This document shows positions 11,315 through 18,073 of a DNA stretch of 64,000 bases, one piece after another (the stretch's first letter is position 1; each line of letters begins with the position of its first letter). The stretch is taken from contig NZ_JBBNAC010000001.1 in assembly GCF_037996825.1 (NCBI RefSeq), positions 1 through 64,000 of the forward strand. Direction: 5' to 3'. The notes below the pieces were generated by a model. That model did no database searches, was not told the origin of the DNA, and was given only the letters and a program-made list of their open reading frames with translations. Both the position numbers and the translations under genes were made by a program. Source of the stretch: Bdellovibrio sp. BCCA. GTDB taxonomy: Bacteria; Bdellovibrionota; Bdellovibrionia; Bdellovibrionales; Bdellovibrionaceae.

Positions 11315-11424
11315 CGCTAAGGGCCCGATCGACTGCGTTGTGCGGTCTCAACTTGCTCTCCGGCGTACAGAAGTACGCCTACGTGGCAGCTGAGATCCTC
11401 CGCCTTGCGCTCAGACCCTTATCG
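11315..11424. repeat. 110-bp imperfect palindromic element
   Basis: The outer arms CGCTAAGGG (11315-11323) and CCCTTATCG (11416-11424) pair with one mismatch; the centre is the perfect hairpin GGCGTAC (11362-11368) / GTACGCC (11373-11379) with loop AGAA; both are centred on about 11370. The stretches between (for example GCGGTCTCAACTTGC and GCAGCTGAGATCCTCCGC) are also partly complementary. The whole block can fold into one long hairpin and looks like a REP/MITE-type intergenic element between atpE and its terminator. An open frame across it is a by-product of the palindrome. Confidence 0.75.
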
Positions 11425-11457
11425 CCAACCTTAGTTGGTTTGGTAGAACGATTGAAT

Positions 11458-11488
11458 GAAAGGCTGGGATTTTTTCCTGGCCTTTTTT
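11458..11488 (+). terminator. Intrinsic terminator of the atp operon
   Basis: Stem AGGCTGGGA (11461-11469) pairs with TCCTGGCCT (11475-11483), with two G-U pairs, loop TTTTT, followed by a T run. It ends the gyrA-atp transcript region before the MerR-type gene. Confidence 0.8.
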
Positions 11489-11543
11489 ATTTTCCCTGCT
11501 CCACTCTGTTTTCCATTTTCGATTCTCCATTTTCCATATTGAC

Positions 11544-11560
11544 CTTGACCCAAGGGTAAG
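11544..11560 (+). promoter_or_regulatory. Possible MerR-type operator upstream of the regulator gene
   Basis: CTTGACCCAAGGGTAAG is an imperfect dyad (CTTgACCC / GGGTAAG) that begins inside a TTGACC-TTGACC run resembling -35 boxes. MerR-family regulators bind dyads placed in the promoter spacer, often of their own gene, and this site lies 25 bp before the MerR-type start codon. I see no convincing -10 element, so this is a candidate only. Confidence 0.4.
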
Positions 11561-11584
11561 CCCGAGATTCATCTAGAGGTTAGG

Positions 11585-12571
11585 ATGAAGAACTGGCTGA
11601 CGATCGGACAATTTTCAAAAGCAATCGGTGTTTCGGCAAAAGCTTTGCGTCTTTATGAGAAGATGGGACTTCTTAGGTCTCACACTCGTGGAGAAAACGG
11701 CTATCGCTATTACGATGATTCACAACTGGCTTTGGCAAAACGTCTTAAAGAGTTTAAGGACTTGGGATTTAGCCTTGCTGAAATCAAAAGTCTTTTGCAG
11801 TCTGATCACGCACTTGATTCTAAAAAATTAAAAATCACGATGCGCACGCGACTTGATTTGATTAATCAAGAAGCTGAGCTTCTCAAAGAACAAAAGAAAC
11901 AAATCGAAACCATCCTTTCCTCCATCGAAAAAAAATCAGAGCCACTTAAGGCTGATGAGAGGAGAGTTATCATGAGTTTGTATGGCAAGGTTTCCATTGT
12001 TGTTACTGGCGTCGACGGTTTAGAAAAAACGGCGGAATATATTCAGAAACATTTTAGGAATGCACATCAAGACGTCCCGATTCTTCAATGGAAGGAGAAC
12101 ATGGATCTTCCTGTGGAGAAACCTTATGTCTTGGTTGTTTCTGAAAAAGAGCTTCATTCTGACAACGTATTAAAAATTCATCCTGACGTGGTTGTGATCA
12201 AAAGTCTAAGTACATACTCTGAAGAAATAGAAAAATTATACTTAAAACTTTTCTCTGGAGTTGGTCCGCATGTTAATACTGTGATCAATGCAGACGATCG
12301 CGCAGCAGTCGCTTTAGTGGCTCATCCCACAATTAAAAAAAGTCGATATTTTTATTTTTCAAAAAATCGAGCTCTTGAAAAACAAATAAAAAATATTGGT
12401 GGCATCGTTAGTGATGGCGAAGAGTTTGAAATCTACAGCTTTAATATGAAAAGCCGTGTTCATCTCAAGTTCGGCAGAATTCTTTCATTTGATGAGGAAG
12501 TTGCGCTGATTTCGTCTCTTGGAGCTGTGATGACTGTAGGCCTTGAACAGGAACAACTTCAAATAAGTTAA
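11585..12571 (+). CDS. MerR-family regulator fused to a degenerate Mur-ligase/cyanophycin-synthetase-like domain
   Basis: The 328-residue product starts with a clear MerR winged helix-turn-helix (TIGQFSKAIGVSAKALRLYEKMGLL, then GYRYYDDSQLALAKRLKEFKDLGFSLAEIKSLL) and a coiled-coil dimerisation helix to about residue 120. Residues 131-328 have no metal-binding cysteines of the CueR type. Instead, in order, I see VVTGVDGLEKTAEYI (139-153), which copies the outline of the Mur-ligase P-loop VTGTNGKTTTAEL; VLVVSEKELHSDNVL...PDVVVIKSLS, like the segment after the P-loop in cyanophycin synthetase; VINADDRAAVALVAHP (233-248), like VLNADDP; and EEVALISSLGAVMTVGLE near the end, like NALAAAAAALALG. The P-loop lysine spacing is broken, so ATP-dependent ligation is unlikely; sensing a ligand is my inference. 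Usual MerR proteins are 110-280 residues. Confidence 0.85.
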   Translation: MKNWLTIGQFSKAIGVSAKALRLYEKMGLLRSHTRGENGYRYYDDSQLALAKRLKEFKDLGFSLAEIKSLLQSDHALDSKKLKITMRTRLDLINQEAELLKEQKKQIETILSSIEKKSEPLKADERRVIMSLYGKVSIVVTGVDGLEKTAEYIQKHFRNAHQDVPILQWKENMDLPVEKPYVLVVSEKELHSDNVLKIHPDVVVIKSLSTYSEEIEKLYLKLFSGVGPHVNTVINADDRAAVALVAHPTIKKSRYFYFSKNRALEKQIKNIGGIVSDGEEFEIYSFNMKSRVHLKFGRILSFDEEVALISSLGAVMTVGLEQEQLQIS

Positions 12572-12595
12572 AAAATAAACAGGCTCAAAAAATGC

Positions 12596-12629
12596 AAAAG
12601 CGAGAATGGCCTTAGCCAGACTCGCTTTT
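12596..12629 (+). terminator. Terminator-like hairpin after the MerR-type gene
   Basis: AAAAGCGAG (12596-12604) pairs with CTCGCTTTT (12621-12629), and the inner TGGC/GCCA with loop CTTA continues the stem after a 2x2 bulge. Only four T residues lie in the arm itself and GGTGG follows, so termination may be partial and leave read-through into the next small gene. Confidence 0.55.
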
Positions 12630-12634
12630 GGTGG

Positions 12635-12660
12635 ATCTCCTGTCCGAAAAAACAGGAGGT
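12635..12660 (+). promoter_or_regulatory. Hairpin enclosing the ribosome binding site of the 32-residue gene
   Basis: ATCTCCTGT (12635-12643) pairs with ACAGGAGGT (12652-12660), one G-U pair, around the loop CCGAAAAA. The 3' arm contains the complete AGGAGGT Shine-Dalgarno sequence of the ATG at 12666, so the folded RNA would hide the ribosome binding site. It could be a translational switch; the trigger is unknown. Confidence 0.6.
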
Positions 12661-12665
12661 GTCCG

Positions 12666-12764
12666 ATGCGCAAACAAACCTATTTGCGTCTTCGGCGTGT
12701 TCTTGAGATTACTAAAGTGATCCTTGTGATCATTTTGCTAATCTTGACTATTGTTAAGTATTAA
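12666..12764 (+). CDS. Small single-helix membrane protein (32 residues)
   Basis: ATG at 12666 lies five bases after a full AGGAGGT. The peptide has a strongly basic N-terminus (MRKQTYLRLRRVLEITK) followed by an uninterrupted hydrophobic stretch (VILVIILLILTIV) and ends KY before TAA. Charge and length predict one membrane helix with the N-terminus in the cytoplasm. I recognise no family. The start region lies in a hairpin, and the gene sits between the MerR-type regulator and an uncharacterised structured RNA stretch, so it may be a target of that regulator. Short peptides can be open by chance; the perfect ribosome binding site is the main support. Confidence 0.6.
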   Translation: MRKQTYLRLRRVLEITKVILVIILLILTIVKY

Positions 12765-12770
12765 GAGTCT

Positions 12771-12908
12771 TAAGCAACAGCTTCCAACTAGTAACACAGT
12801 CCAAGGACCAGTGACTGGGATACGGACTGAATAACCTGACGGGAGTGAAACACGGACGGTCTGGCGAGGGCGCTAAAATAAAAGCCCACTCATTTAAGTG
12901 GGCTTTTG
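12771..12908 (+). ncRNA. Possible structured small RNA with repeated GGA motifs
   Basis: This non-coding stretch contains nested helices CAGTCC (12797-12802)/GGACTG (12824-12829) around CCAG-TGA-CTGG (12808-12818), and five GGA cores, several as ACGGA or ACGGGA (12804-12808, 12818-12820, 12822-12827, 12839-12845, 12851-12859). It ends in a strong terminator hairpin at 12881-12906. Repeated GGA in or near loops is a feature of CsrA/RsmA-sequestering RNAs. It could also be an orphan riboswitch or the 3' end of the small-protein transcript. No known RNA family is recognised. Confidence 0.4.
12881..12908. terminator. Bidirectional terminator between the small-RNA region and the phosphomannomutase gene
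   Basis: AAAGCCCACT (12881-12890) and AGTGGGCTTT (12897-12906) form a perfect 10-bp stem with loop CATTTA. Read on the minus strand the T tract is CTTTTATTTT, so it best serves the minus-strand gene ending at 12933; on the plus strand CTTTTGTG follows. Confidence 0.85.
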
Positions 12909-12932
12909 TGAACTCAGAAAAAGAAAATCTCA

Positions 12933-14303
12933 TTAAAGATATTTATTTACGACCGCTTCAACGCGGCTGCGGATCTTATCAAGGCCAGCTTGCGATGAAG
13001 ATTCGTAACGAACCACCACAACAGGTTGAGTGTTTGAAGAGCGGCAAAGGGCCCACCCGTCTGCGAAACTCAAACGGATACCGTCTGTGAAATCCACTTT
13101 GTAATCAGCACCCGGGCCACCTGGGAAAGCCTCGATCATCTTTTCTACGATCAAAACTTTTTTCTCCTCTGTCGTGTCGATGCGAATTTCAGGAGTATTG
13201 AATGCTGGAGGAAGACCTTCCAATAATTGTGGAATCGTCTTTCCTGTTTTAGCCAAAATCTCTACCAAACGAAGAGCTGCGTAAGGAGCATCGTCGTAAC
13301 CGTAGTTGCGATCCGCGAAGAAAACGTGACCAGACATTTCTCCACCGAAGGGAGCCTTTTCTACTTTGATTTTTTCTTTCACCAAAGAGTGACCTGTTTT
13401 CCACATGATCGGTTGGCCACCGTGTTTTGCAACGTCCTGATACAAACGATCTGAACACTTCACGTCTCCAATGATCTTAGCACCTTTTTGGGTTTCAAGA
13501 ATCGCGCGGGAAATCACAACCATCAATTCATCACCGTAAATCATGCGACCTGTGTGATCGACAACACCGATACGATCTGCATCACCGTCAAAGCCGATGC
13601 CACAAACAGCACCCTCTTTAAGAACTTGTGCTTTGAGGTCCACCAAGTTTTCTTCAACAGTTGGATCTGGATGGTGATTTGGGAATCTGCCATCTGGTTC
13701 TTCAAAAAGAATTGTTGGATTTAATCCCACAGCATTGAAAAGACCGCGCACGACAGAACCACCGGCACCATTACCGCAATCCAAAACAACTTTTGTGTCT
13801 TTGATTGTGCCGAATTCTTTTTTGTAGCGCTCGTAGTACATAGGCTTGATATCGAAGCTCTCTTCAGAGCCTTTGCCATCAATGAATTGATTTTTTTGAA
13901 TGATCTCGCGAAGTTTTTGGATCTCTGCACCAAAGATAGTGCCTTTGCCCACAGAAATTTTAAATCCATTGTACTCTGGTGGATTGTGCGAGCCTGTTAC
14001 TTGAATGGCTCCGTTGACACCTTTCAACTCAAATGTTGAGAAGTAGCAAACAGGAGTTGTCACAAGTCCTAAGTGAATTACTTTGGCTCCGGATTCCATC
14101 ATCCCTTTTGCAAGATTTCTGATGATAGCTGGAGAGCTTTCGCGTGCGTCGTGACCCAAAGCGATTGTCGGATTTGTCACGCCCGCATTGTCTTTCATGT
14201 AAACGATAAACGCGCGACCCAGGAGATAAGCAAAGTGGTCGTCGAATTGGCCGTTGTAAACGCCGCGGATGTCGTATTCTCTAAAAATGACGGGTTGAAA
14301 CAT
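12933..14303 (-). CDS. Phosphomannomutase/phosphoglucomutase
   Basis: Interconverts hexose 1- and 6-phosphates (mannose or glucose) for nucleotide-sugar, lipopolysaccharide and glycan synthesis. The 456-residue product has the four family signatures: the active phosphoserine S105 in TGSHNPPEYNG, the Mg-binding GFDGDADR near residue 243, the sugar-binding GEMSGHVFF, and the phosphate-binding region in the C-terminal domain (CRSSNTQPVVVVRYES). Start FREYDIRG is typical of the AlgC/ManB type. Substrate preference cannot be told from sequence. It is separated by 45 bp from pdxA upstream on the same strand. Confidence 0.93.
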   Translation of the reverse strand: MFQPVIFREYDIRGVYNGQFDDHFAYLLGRAFIVYMKDNAGVTNPTIALGHDARESSPAIIRNLAKGMMESGAKVIHLGLVTTPVCYFSTFELKGVNGAIQVTGSHNPPEYNGFKISVGKGTIFGAEIQKLREIIQKNQFIDGKGSEESFDIKPMYYERYKKEFGTIKDTKVVLDCGNGAGGSVVRGLFNAVGLNPTILFEEPDGRFPNHHPDPTVEENLVDLKAQVLKEGAVCGIGFDGDADRIGVVDHTGRMIYGDELMVVISRAILETQKGAKIIGDVKCSDRLYQDVAKHGGQPIMWKTGHSLVKEKIKVEKAPFGGEMSGHVFFADRNYGYDDAPYAALRLVEILAKTGKTIPQLLEGLPPAFNTPEIRIDTTEEKKVLIVEKMIEAFPGGPGADYKVDFTDGIRLSFADGWALCRSSNTQPVVVVRYESSSQAGLDKIRSRVEAVVNKYL

Positions 14304-14348
14304 AAATCACCTCAATTATTTCAAATATTTAGATATAATTTTAGCGCT

Positions 14349-15299
14349 CTAGAGTCGAGCTAATTTTATCGCCCAGCGAATGGAATCAATCATCGAATGC
14401 GGATTTGCGATATTTTTACCAAAAATATCCTTTGCAGTCCCATGGTCCACACTTGTGCGGATGAAAGGAATTCCAAGGCTGATATGAACCCCACTATCCT
14501 GCCCGTGAATCATCTTAAATGGAATAAGTCCCTGGTCATGATAAAGAGTCAAATAAACCGAATAGCGCTTCCAATTGGATTCAAAGAAAGCAGCATCAGG
14601 CACCAACGGCCCTTCCATCGGGATTCTATTTTCTTTCGCAAAATTAATGAGCTGAGGAAACAGAAGAAGCTCTTCATTTCCGATCAGACCTTTTTCGCCG
14701 GCGTGAGGATTTAATCCTAAAACACCGATGGGTCTTTTGCTTTGTGCCGCCGGAAGTTTTTTACGAAGTTCGTTAGCATTTTTTAAAGCCTCTGCAAGAA
14801 CCGTAAAATTTAAACTCTTTGAAACTTTGGAAACGGGTACGTGAGCTGTCGCAAGAACAACGTTAAATTTTTCTCCAACAAAACCCATGTTCACGTGTTT
14901 GGCTTTTGAAAGGCGCTTTAAAATATCGGTGTGACCAAGATCTTTAAAGCCGGAATCTTTGATACTTGTTTTTGAAAGAGGAGCTGTCGCGATGCCATCG
15001 ATCTTTTTTTGCAAACAAGCCTTGGCACTGATTTCAACCCACTCTGCAGGTGAAAGATCAGAAGCAATATCGATCAAATAAGGGCCGTCAACTTTAAGAG
15101 CCTCTTCAAGAGAATCAACAGTGATGCGTGTCCATTTTTTATCGATAAGTTTAAGGTATCGAGGATCACCGCCATCAGTACGCCACAAAATAAACTGAAC
15201 ATTTTTTTGCGGACCGAGGTGATGCAGAGCTTTGGCAGTGACTTCAAAGCCAATGCCGTCAACATCACCTGTAGTAAGAGCAATTCGCAGTTTACTCAT
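14349..15299 (-). CDS. pdxA: 4-hydroxythreonine-4-phosphate dehydrogenase PdxA
   Basis: NAD-dependent enzyme of the DXP-dependent pyridoxal 5'-phosphate pathway. The 316-residue product carries the family landmarks ATAPLSKTS, LGHTDILKRLS (metal-binding His), LNPHAGEKGLIGNEE and LYHDQGLIPFKM, and ends with the SVDHGTAKDIFGK segment. The N-terminal motif reads GDVDGIGFE instead of the usual GDPAGIGPE. The start overlaps the end of the SurA-like gene by 8 bp. surA-pdxA linkage is also seen in Escherichia coli, so the pair is an old neighbourhood. Confidence 0.95.
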   Translation of the reverse strand: MSKLRIALTTGDVDGIGFEVTAKALHHLGPQKNVQFILWRTDGGDPRYLKLIDKKWTRITVDSLEEALKVDGPYLIDIASDLSPAEWVEISAKACLQKKIDGIATAPLSKTSIKDSGFKDLGHTDILKRLSKAKHVNMGFVGEKFNVVLATAHVPVSKVSKSLNFTVLAEALKNANELRKKLPAAQSKRPIGVLGLNPHAGEKGLIGNEELLLFPQLINFAKENRIPMEGPLVPDAAFFESNWKRYSVYLTLYHDQGLIPFKMIHGQDSGVHISLGIPFIRTSVDHGTAKDIFGKNIANPHSMIDSIRWAIKLARL

Positions 15300-16236
15300 T
15301 GATACGAACGAAAGATTCGTCGCGTTTGTTTTGCAACCAAGTTTTCAGTTGGCGTTTGAAGCTGGCCTCAAGAAGTCTTGCTTTGATGGCTTCTTTTGCG
15401 CGTTCAAACTTTGGATCTGTCGTCAGTTTTTTTCCAGTGAGCTTTACGATGTGATAACCCATACGAGATTTCACGATCGGAGTTGTTTCGCCCACTTTCA
15501 AATTGGAAATAGCTTCTTCAATCTCTGGTAAGAACTCGCCGGATTTAAATGTTCCAAGGCTTCCCCCAGATGAAAAATTTGGGTCTTCACTGAACTGCTG
15601 AGCCAAAGTTTCAAAGCTTTCGCCACTGCGAAGTTTGCCCATCACAGTTTCCGCGCGCTTGAGGGCTGCCTCTGCTCCGCCTTTTTTAGGGCTAAAGAAG
15701 ATGTGTGACACGCTAAACTCGTCAATCGAAGGACGGTTGTTCGGATTTGTTTTTAGATATTCGTTCAAAGCGTCTTCGTCAGAGATACGAAGTTTTGAAA
15801 TGATTTCTGAGTCCATCAAAGAACGCTTTTCAATGCTGCTTTTTAAGAAGACTTTGTATTCTTCAAAAGAAACACCTTGGCCTTTGATGATGTTGGCAAG
15901 CTCAGCTTCACTGACGTTGTTTCTTTTTGCCATGTCTTTAAGTTCAGATTCAACGCGGTCATTTGTAACAGTGAGGTTGAGTCTTTTGACTTCAGCTTCA
16001 ATCAACTTTTCATTAATCAAATAATCAAGCTGTGCTTTGCGATTTCCTTTAAGGCTTGTCACCGGCTTATCGAAAAGAAGTGAATCATCGATAAGACCTT
16101 GCTTGCCGATACGTTTTTCAAGTTCTTTAAAATCAGATTCAAGAACCAATTCGGTATTTACGATAGCCACAGTTTTTTCCACAACTTCAGCGTGGCTGGG
16201 AACAGCGACTAGCAAAGAAAAGAGAATATTAATCAT
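15292..16236 (-). CDS. surA: SurA-like periplasmic peptidyl-prolyl isomerase/chaperone
   Basis: Periplasmic foldase helping outer-membrane protein biogenesis. The 314-residue product has a signal peptide (MINILFSLLVAVPSHA), an N-terminal SurA domain (VEKTVAIVNTELVLESDFKEL...) and one parvulin domain at about residues 165-270 (EFSVSHIFF, FETLAQQFSEDPNFSSGGSLGTF, VGETTPIVKSRMGYHIVKL). Escherichia coli SurA has two parvulin domains; this one has one. It lies upstream of pdxA with an 8-bp overlap and overlaps the next foldase gene by 8 bp, so the three are probably co-translated. Confidence 0.9.
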   Translation of the reverse strand: MINILFSLLVAVPSHAEVVEKTVAIVNTELVLESDFKELEKRIGKQGLIDDSLLFDKPVTSLKGNRKAQLDYLINEKLIEAEVKRLNLTVTNDRVESELKDMAKRNNVSEAELANIIKGQGVSFEEYKVFLKSSIEKRSLMDSEIISKLRISDEDALNEYLKTNPNNRPSIDEFSVSHIFFSPKKGGAEAALKRAETVMGKLRSGESFETLAQQFSEDPNFSSGGSLGTFKSGEFLPEIEEAISNLKVGETTPIVKSRMGYHIVKLTGKKLTTDPKFERAKEAIKARLLEASFKRQLKTWLQNKRDESFVRINE

Positions 16237-17197
16237 TGGGCCCTCGCGTATCTACTTTAATCGTATTCAGTAATTCGTAGTCCTTTAGGACTTTACTACT
16301 TCTAAGCTGGGCATCAAGCCAAGCTACGTATTCTGCCTGCTCGCGTTGCGCTTTTAGGGCCCGGACAATTTGTGATTTAACTTCTTCAAGAGGCAAGGTT
16401 GTAGCCGGTGCTTTTTTCTCAACACGGATTAAATGCACACCAAAGGGACTTTTAACAGTCTGAAGGCCCGCTCCTGCGCTAAATAAAGGATCAAAGTAAT
16501 CGACAGAACCTTTTTCAATCCATCCAACCACGCCGCCTGTTTTGGCTTCCGGTGTGATAGAAAATTTTCTGGCAAGCTCCGCAAAATCACCCGTTTTTAA
16601 ATCGGTTTTGATGGCGTCTGCTTTTGCGTCTTCATCCACCACGATCTGGCGAATATAAATACGCTCTTTGCGTTTATAACGGTCTTTGTGATCTTCGTAA
16701 TAGCGTTTGATTTCTTCATCACTAGGCGCTTTGACTTTTTCATTGAGCTTTTTAAAGACCTCTTTTTCCACAAGTGAATAACGAAGCTCTTCACGCCACT
16801 CTGAAAATGACAGGTTTTCTAAAGCCAAGGCACGACGGAAAGAAAGATCGTCAGGATAGTTTGCACGCAATTTGTCGACTTCTTTATCCAGCATGGTTTC
16901 AGAGATCACAATACTCTGAGCACGAGCCCAATCTAGAGTTAAACTCTTCACCAGAAAATCACGCAGAATTTCTTCTTTAATACGATGAATATTGTTGGGA
17001 TCTTTCGCGGCCAGAGCATCGAAGTTACGAAGTCTTCGTGCAAGCTGATTGGCGAATTGTTTTGAAGTCAAAACGTGATCGTTCACCTTTTCAACGGGTT
17101 TCGTTGAAAGCTTTTGGTAACTGGATGGACAACCCGCCAAAGCGAGACTCATAAAAGCAAAAAGCCCCGCAGTAACGGGGCTCTTTAGAAATTTCAT
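16229..17197 (-). CDS. PpiC-type parvulin lipoprotein
   Basis: The 322-residue product begins with a lipoprotein signal (MKFLKSPVTAGLFAFMSLALAGC; lipobox LAGC, Cys23), followed by a SurA_N-like helical domain and one parvulin domain at about residues 165-275 (ERIYIRQIVVDEDAKADAI, FAELARKFSITPEAKTGGVVGW, KSPFGVHLIRVEKK). It resembles PrsA-type membrane-anchored foldases. It is the second of three adjacent foldase genes. Unusually, codons 6-15 form a GC-rich hairpin with a T tract, shaped like an intrinsic terminator. A downstream ATG (codon 16) would leave too short a signal peptide, so I keep the first ATG, which has AAGGAA upstream. Confidence 0.88.
   Translation of the reverse strand: MKFLKSPVTAGLFAFMSLALAGCPSSYQKLSTKPVEKVNDHVLTSKQFANQLARRLRNFDALAAKDPNNIHRIKEEILRDFLVKSLTLDWARAQSIVISETMLDKEVDKLRANYPDDLSFRRALALENLSFSEWREELRYSLVEKEVFKKLNEKVKAPSDEEIKRYYEDHKDRYKRKERIYIRQIVVDEDAKADAIKTDLKTGDFAELARKFSITPEAKTGGVVGWIEKGSVDYFDPLFSAGAGLQTVKSPFGVHLIRVEKKAPATTLPLEEVKSQIVRALKAQREQAEYVAWLDAQLRSSKVLKDYELLNTIKVDTRGPND
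17152..17182 (-). terminator. Terminator-shaped hairpin inside the start of the foldase gene
   Basis: On the minus strand AGCCCCG (17182-17176), loop TTACTG, CGGGGCT (17169-17163) is followed by TTTTGCTTTT. It satisfies the criteria of an intrinsic terminator but lies within codons 6-15 of the lipoprotein gene, downstream of the first foldase gene. Either it ends the upstream transcript, or it is a translation-coupled attenuator opened by ribosomes starting at the ATG. Confidence 0.65.
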
Positions 17198-17213
17198 AAA
17201 ACAAGTTCCTTAA

Positions 17214-18020
17214 TTAAAGGGCGCTCTTATTTTCTTTAATTGGGTAAGACTTCTTCAACTTATCGAAGTACTCGTTGAAGATCTGTTTTCTTTTTTCATC
17301 GAAAACAGCGGCTCTGATTTGACGCTTGTTTGCGTTCTCAAAGCTTCTACGACCTGTCAGCTTGATGATGTGGAAGCCGAACTGAGATTCGATGAGCCCC
17401 TTGATTTCACCGACTTTCATGTTCACGATCGCATCATAGTATCCAGGTACAAGTGTTACACGTGATTGCCAGCCGATGTCGCCACCAGCTTGTTTTGAAA
17501 GAGCGTCATCAGAATACAATTTAACAAGCTCTTCAAATGGTCTTTTACTTTTCTTAACTTCTTCGAAGATTTCAGTCGCGCGTTTTTTTGCTTCAGCAAT
17601 TTGTGTCTGCGTTGCGCCTGGTTTGAACTCAATCAAGATATGGCTTGTGCGAAGTTCCGGATTCTTAGCGTACCACTCTTGCATTTCTTTATCAGAAACT
17701 TGGATTTTTTGGATGCGTGGGCCGATGTCTTTTTCAAGAAGAGCTTTGTACATCTCTTGGTTAAAACGATCTAAAACGACAGGATCTTTTTGAAGACCGC
17801 GTTTTTCAGCTTCTTGCAAACCGACTTCGTAACGAACCAAATCTTCCAAGAATTGTTCTTTTGTTGGAGGATTGATCGTTTGAGATTTCACTTCGTTGTA
17901 TTTCTTATTGAATTCTTCAACGGTGATTGTTTTTTTGCCTACCTGAGCGACCACATCTGTGGCTTTTTGAGCGTATGAGTTTGCAGAGATGAGCAACAAG
18001 ATGCTGATAATAAGTTTCAT
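17214..18020 (-). CDS. PpiC-type secreted peptidyl-prolyl isomerase
   Basis: The 268-residue product has a signal peptide (MKLIISILLLISANSYA), an N-terminal helical chaperone region, and one parvulin domain at about residues 120-235 (LRTSHILIEFKPGATQTQI, FEELVKLYSDDALSKQAGGDIGW, GEIKGLIESQFGFHIIKLTGRR). It has no lipobox cysteine, so it is probably soluble in the periplasm. It is the first of three adjacent parvulin genes on this strand, 16 bp before the lipoprotein paralogue. The three likely act together in folding exported or outer-membrane proteins. Confidence 0.9.
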   Translation of the reverse strand: MKLIISILLLISANSYAQKATDVVAQVGKKTITVEEFNKKYNEVKSQTINPPTKEQFLEDLVRYEVGLQEAEKRGLQKDPVVLDRFNQEMYKALLEKDIGPRIQKIQVSDKEMQEWYAKNPELRTSHILIEFKPGATQTQIAEAKKRATEIFEEVKKSKRPFEELVKLYSDDALSKQAGGDIGWQSRVTLVPGYYDAIVNMKVGEIKGLIESQFGFHIIKLTGRRSFENANKRQIRAAVFDEKRKQIFNEYFDKLKKSYPIKENKSAL

Positions 18021-18073
18021 ACTTTAAAAGTCCCTTTAAAAAGTTGAATACACGTCACCTAAAAACGCTAGCA

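Noticed and set aside
11338-11559. 73-codon open frame between atpE and the MerR-type gene
   Set aside because: It spans the 110-bp palindrome and the terminator; it has no ribosome site and its sequence is a by-product of the inverted repeat.
12771-12880. Cyclic di-GMP riboswitch in the RNA region after the MerR-type gene
   Set aside because: The nested-helix outline is vaguely similar, but the conserved GGGACGCAAAGC-type core and the tetraloop receptor are absent.
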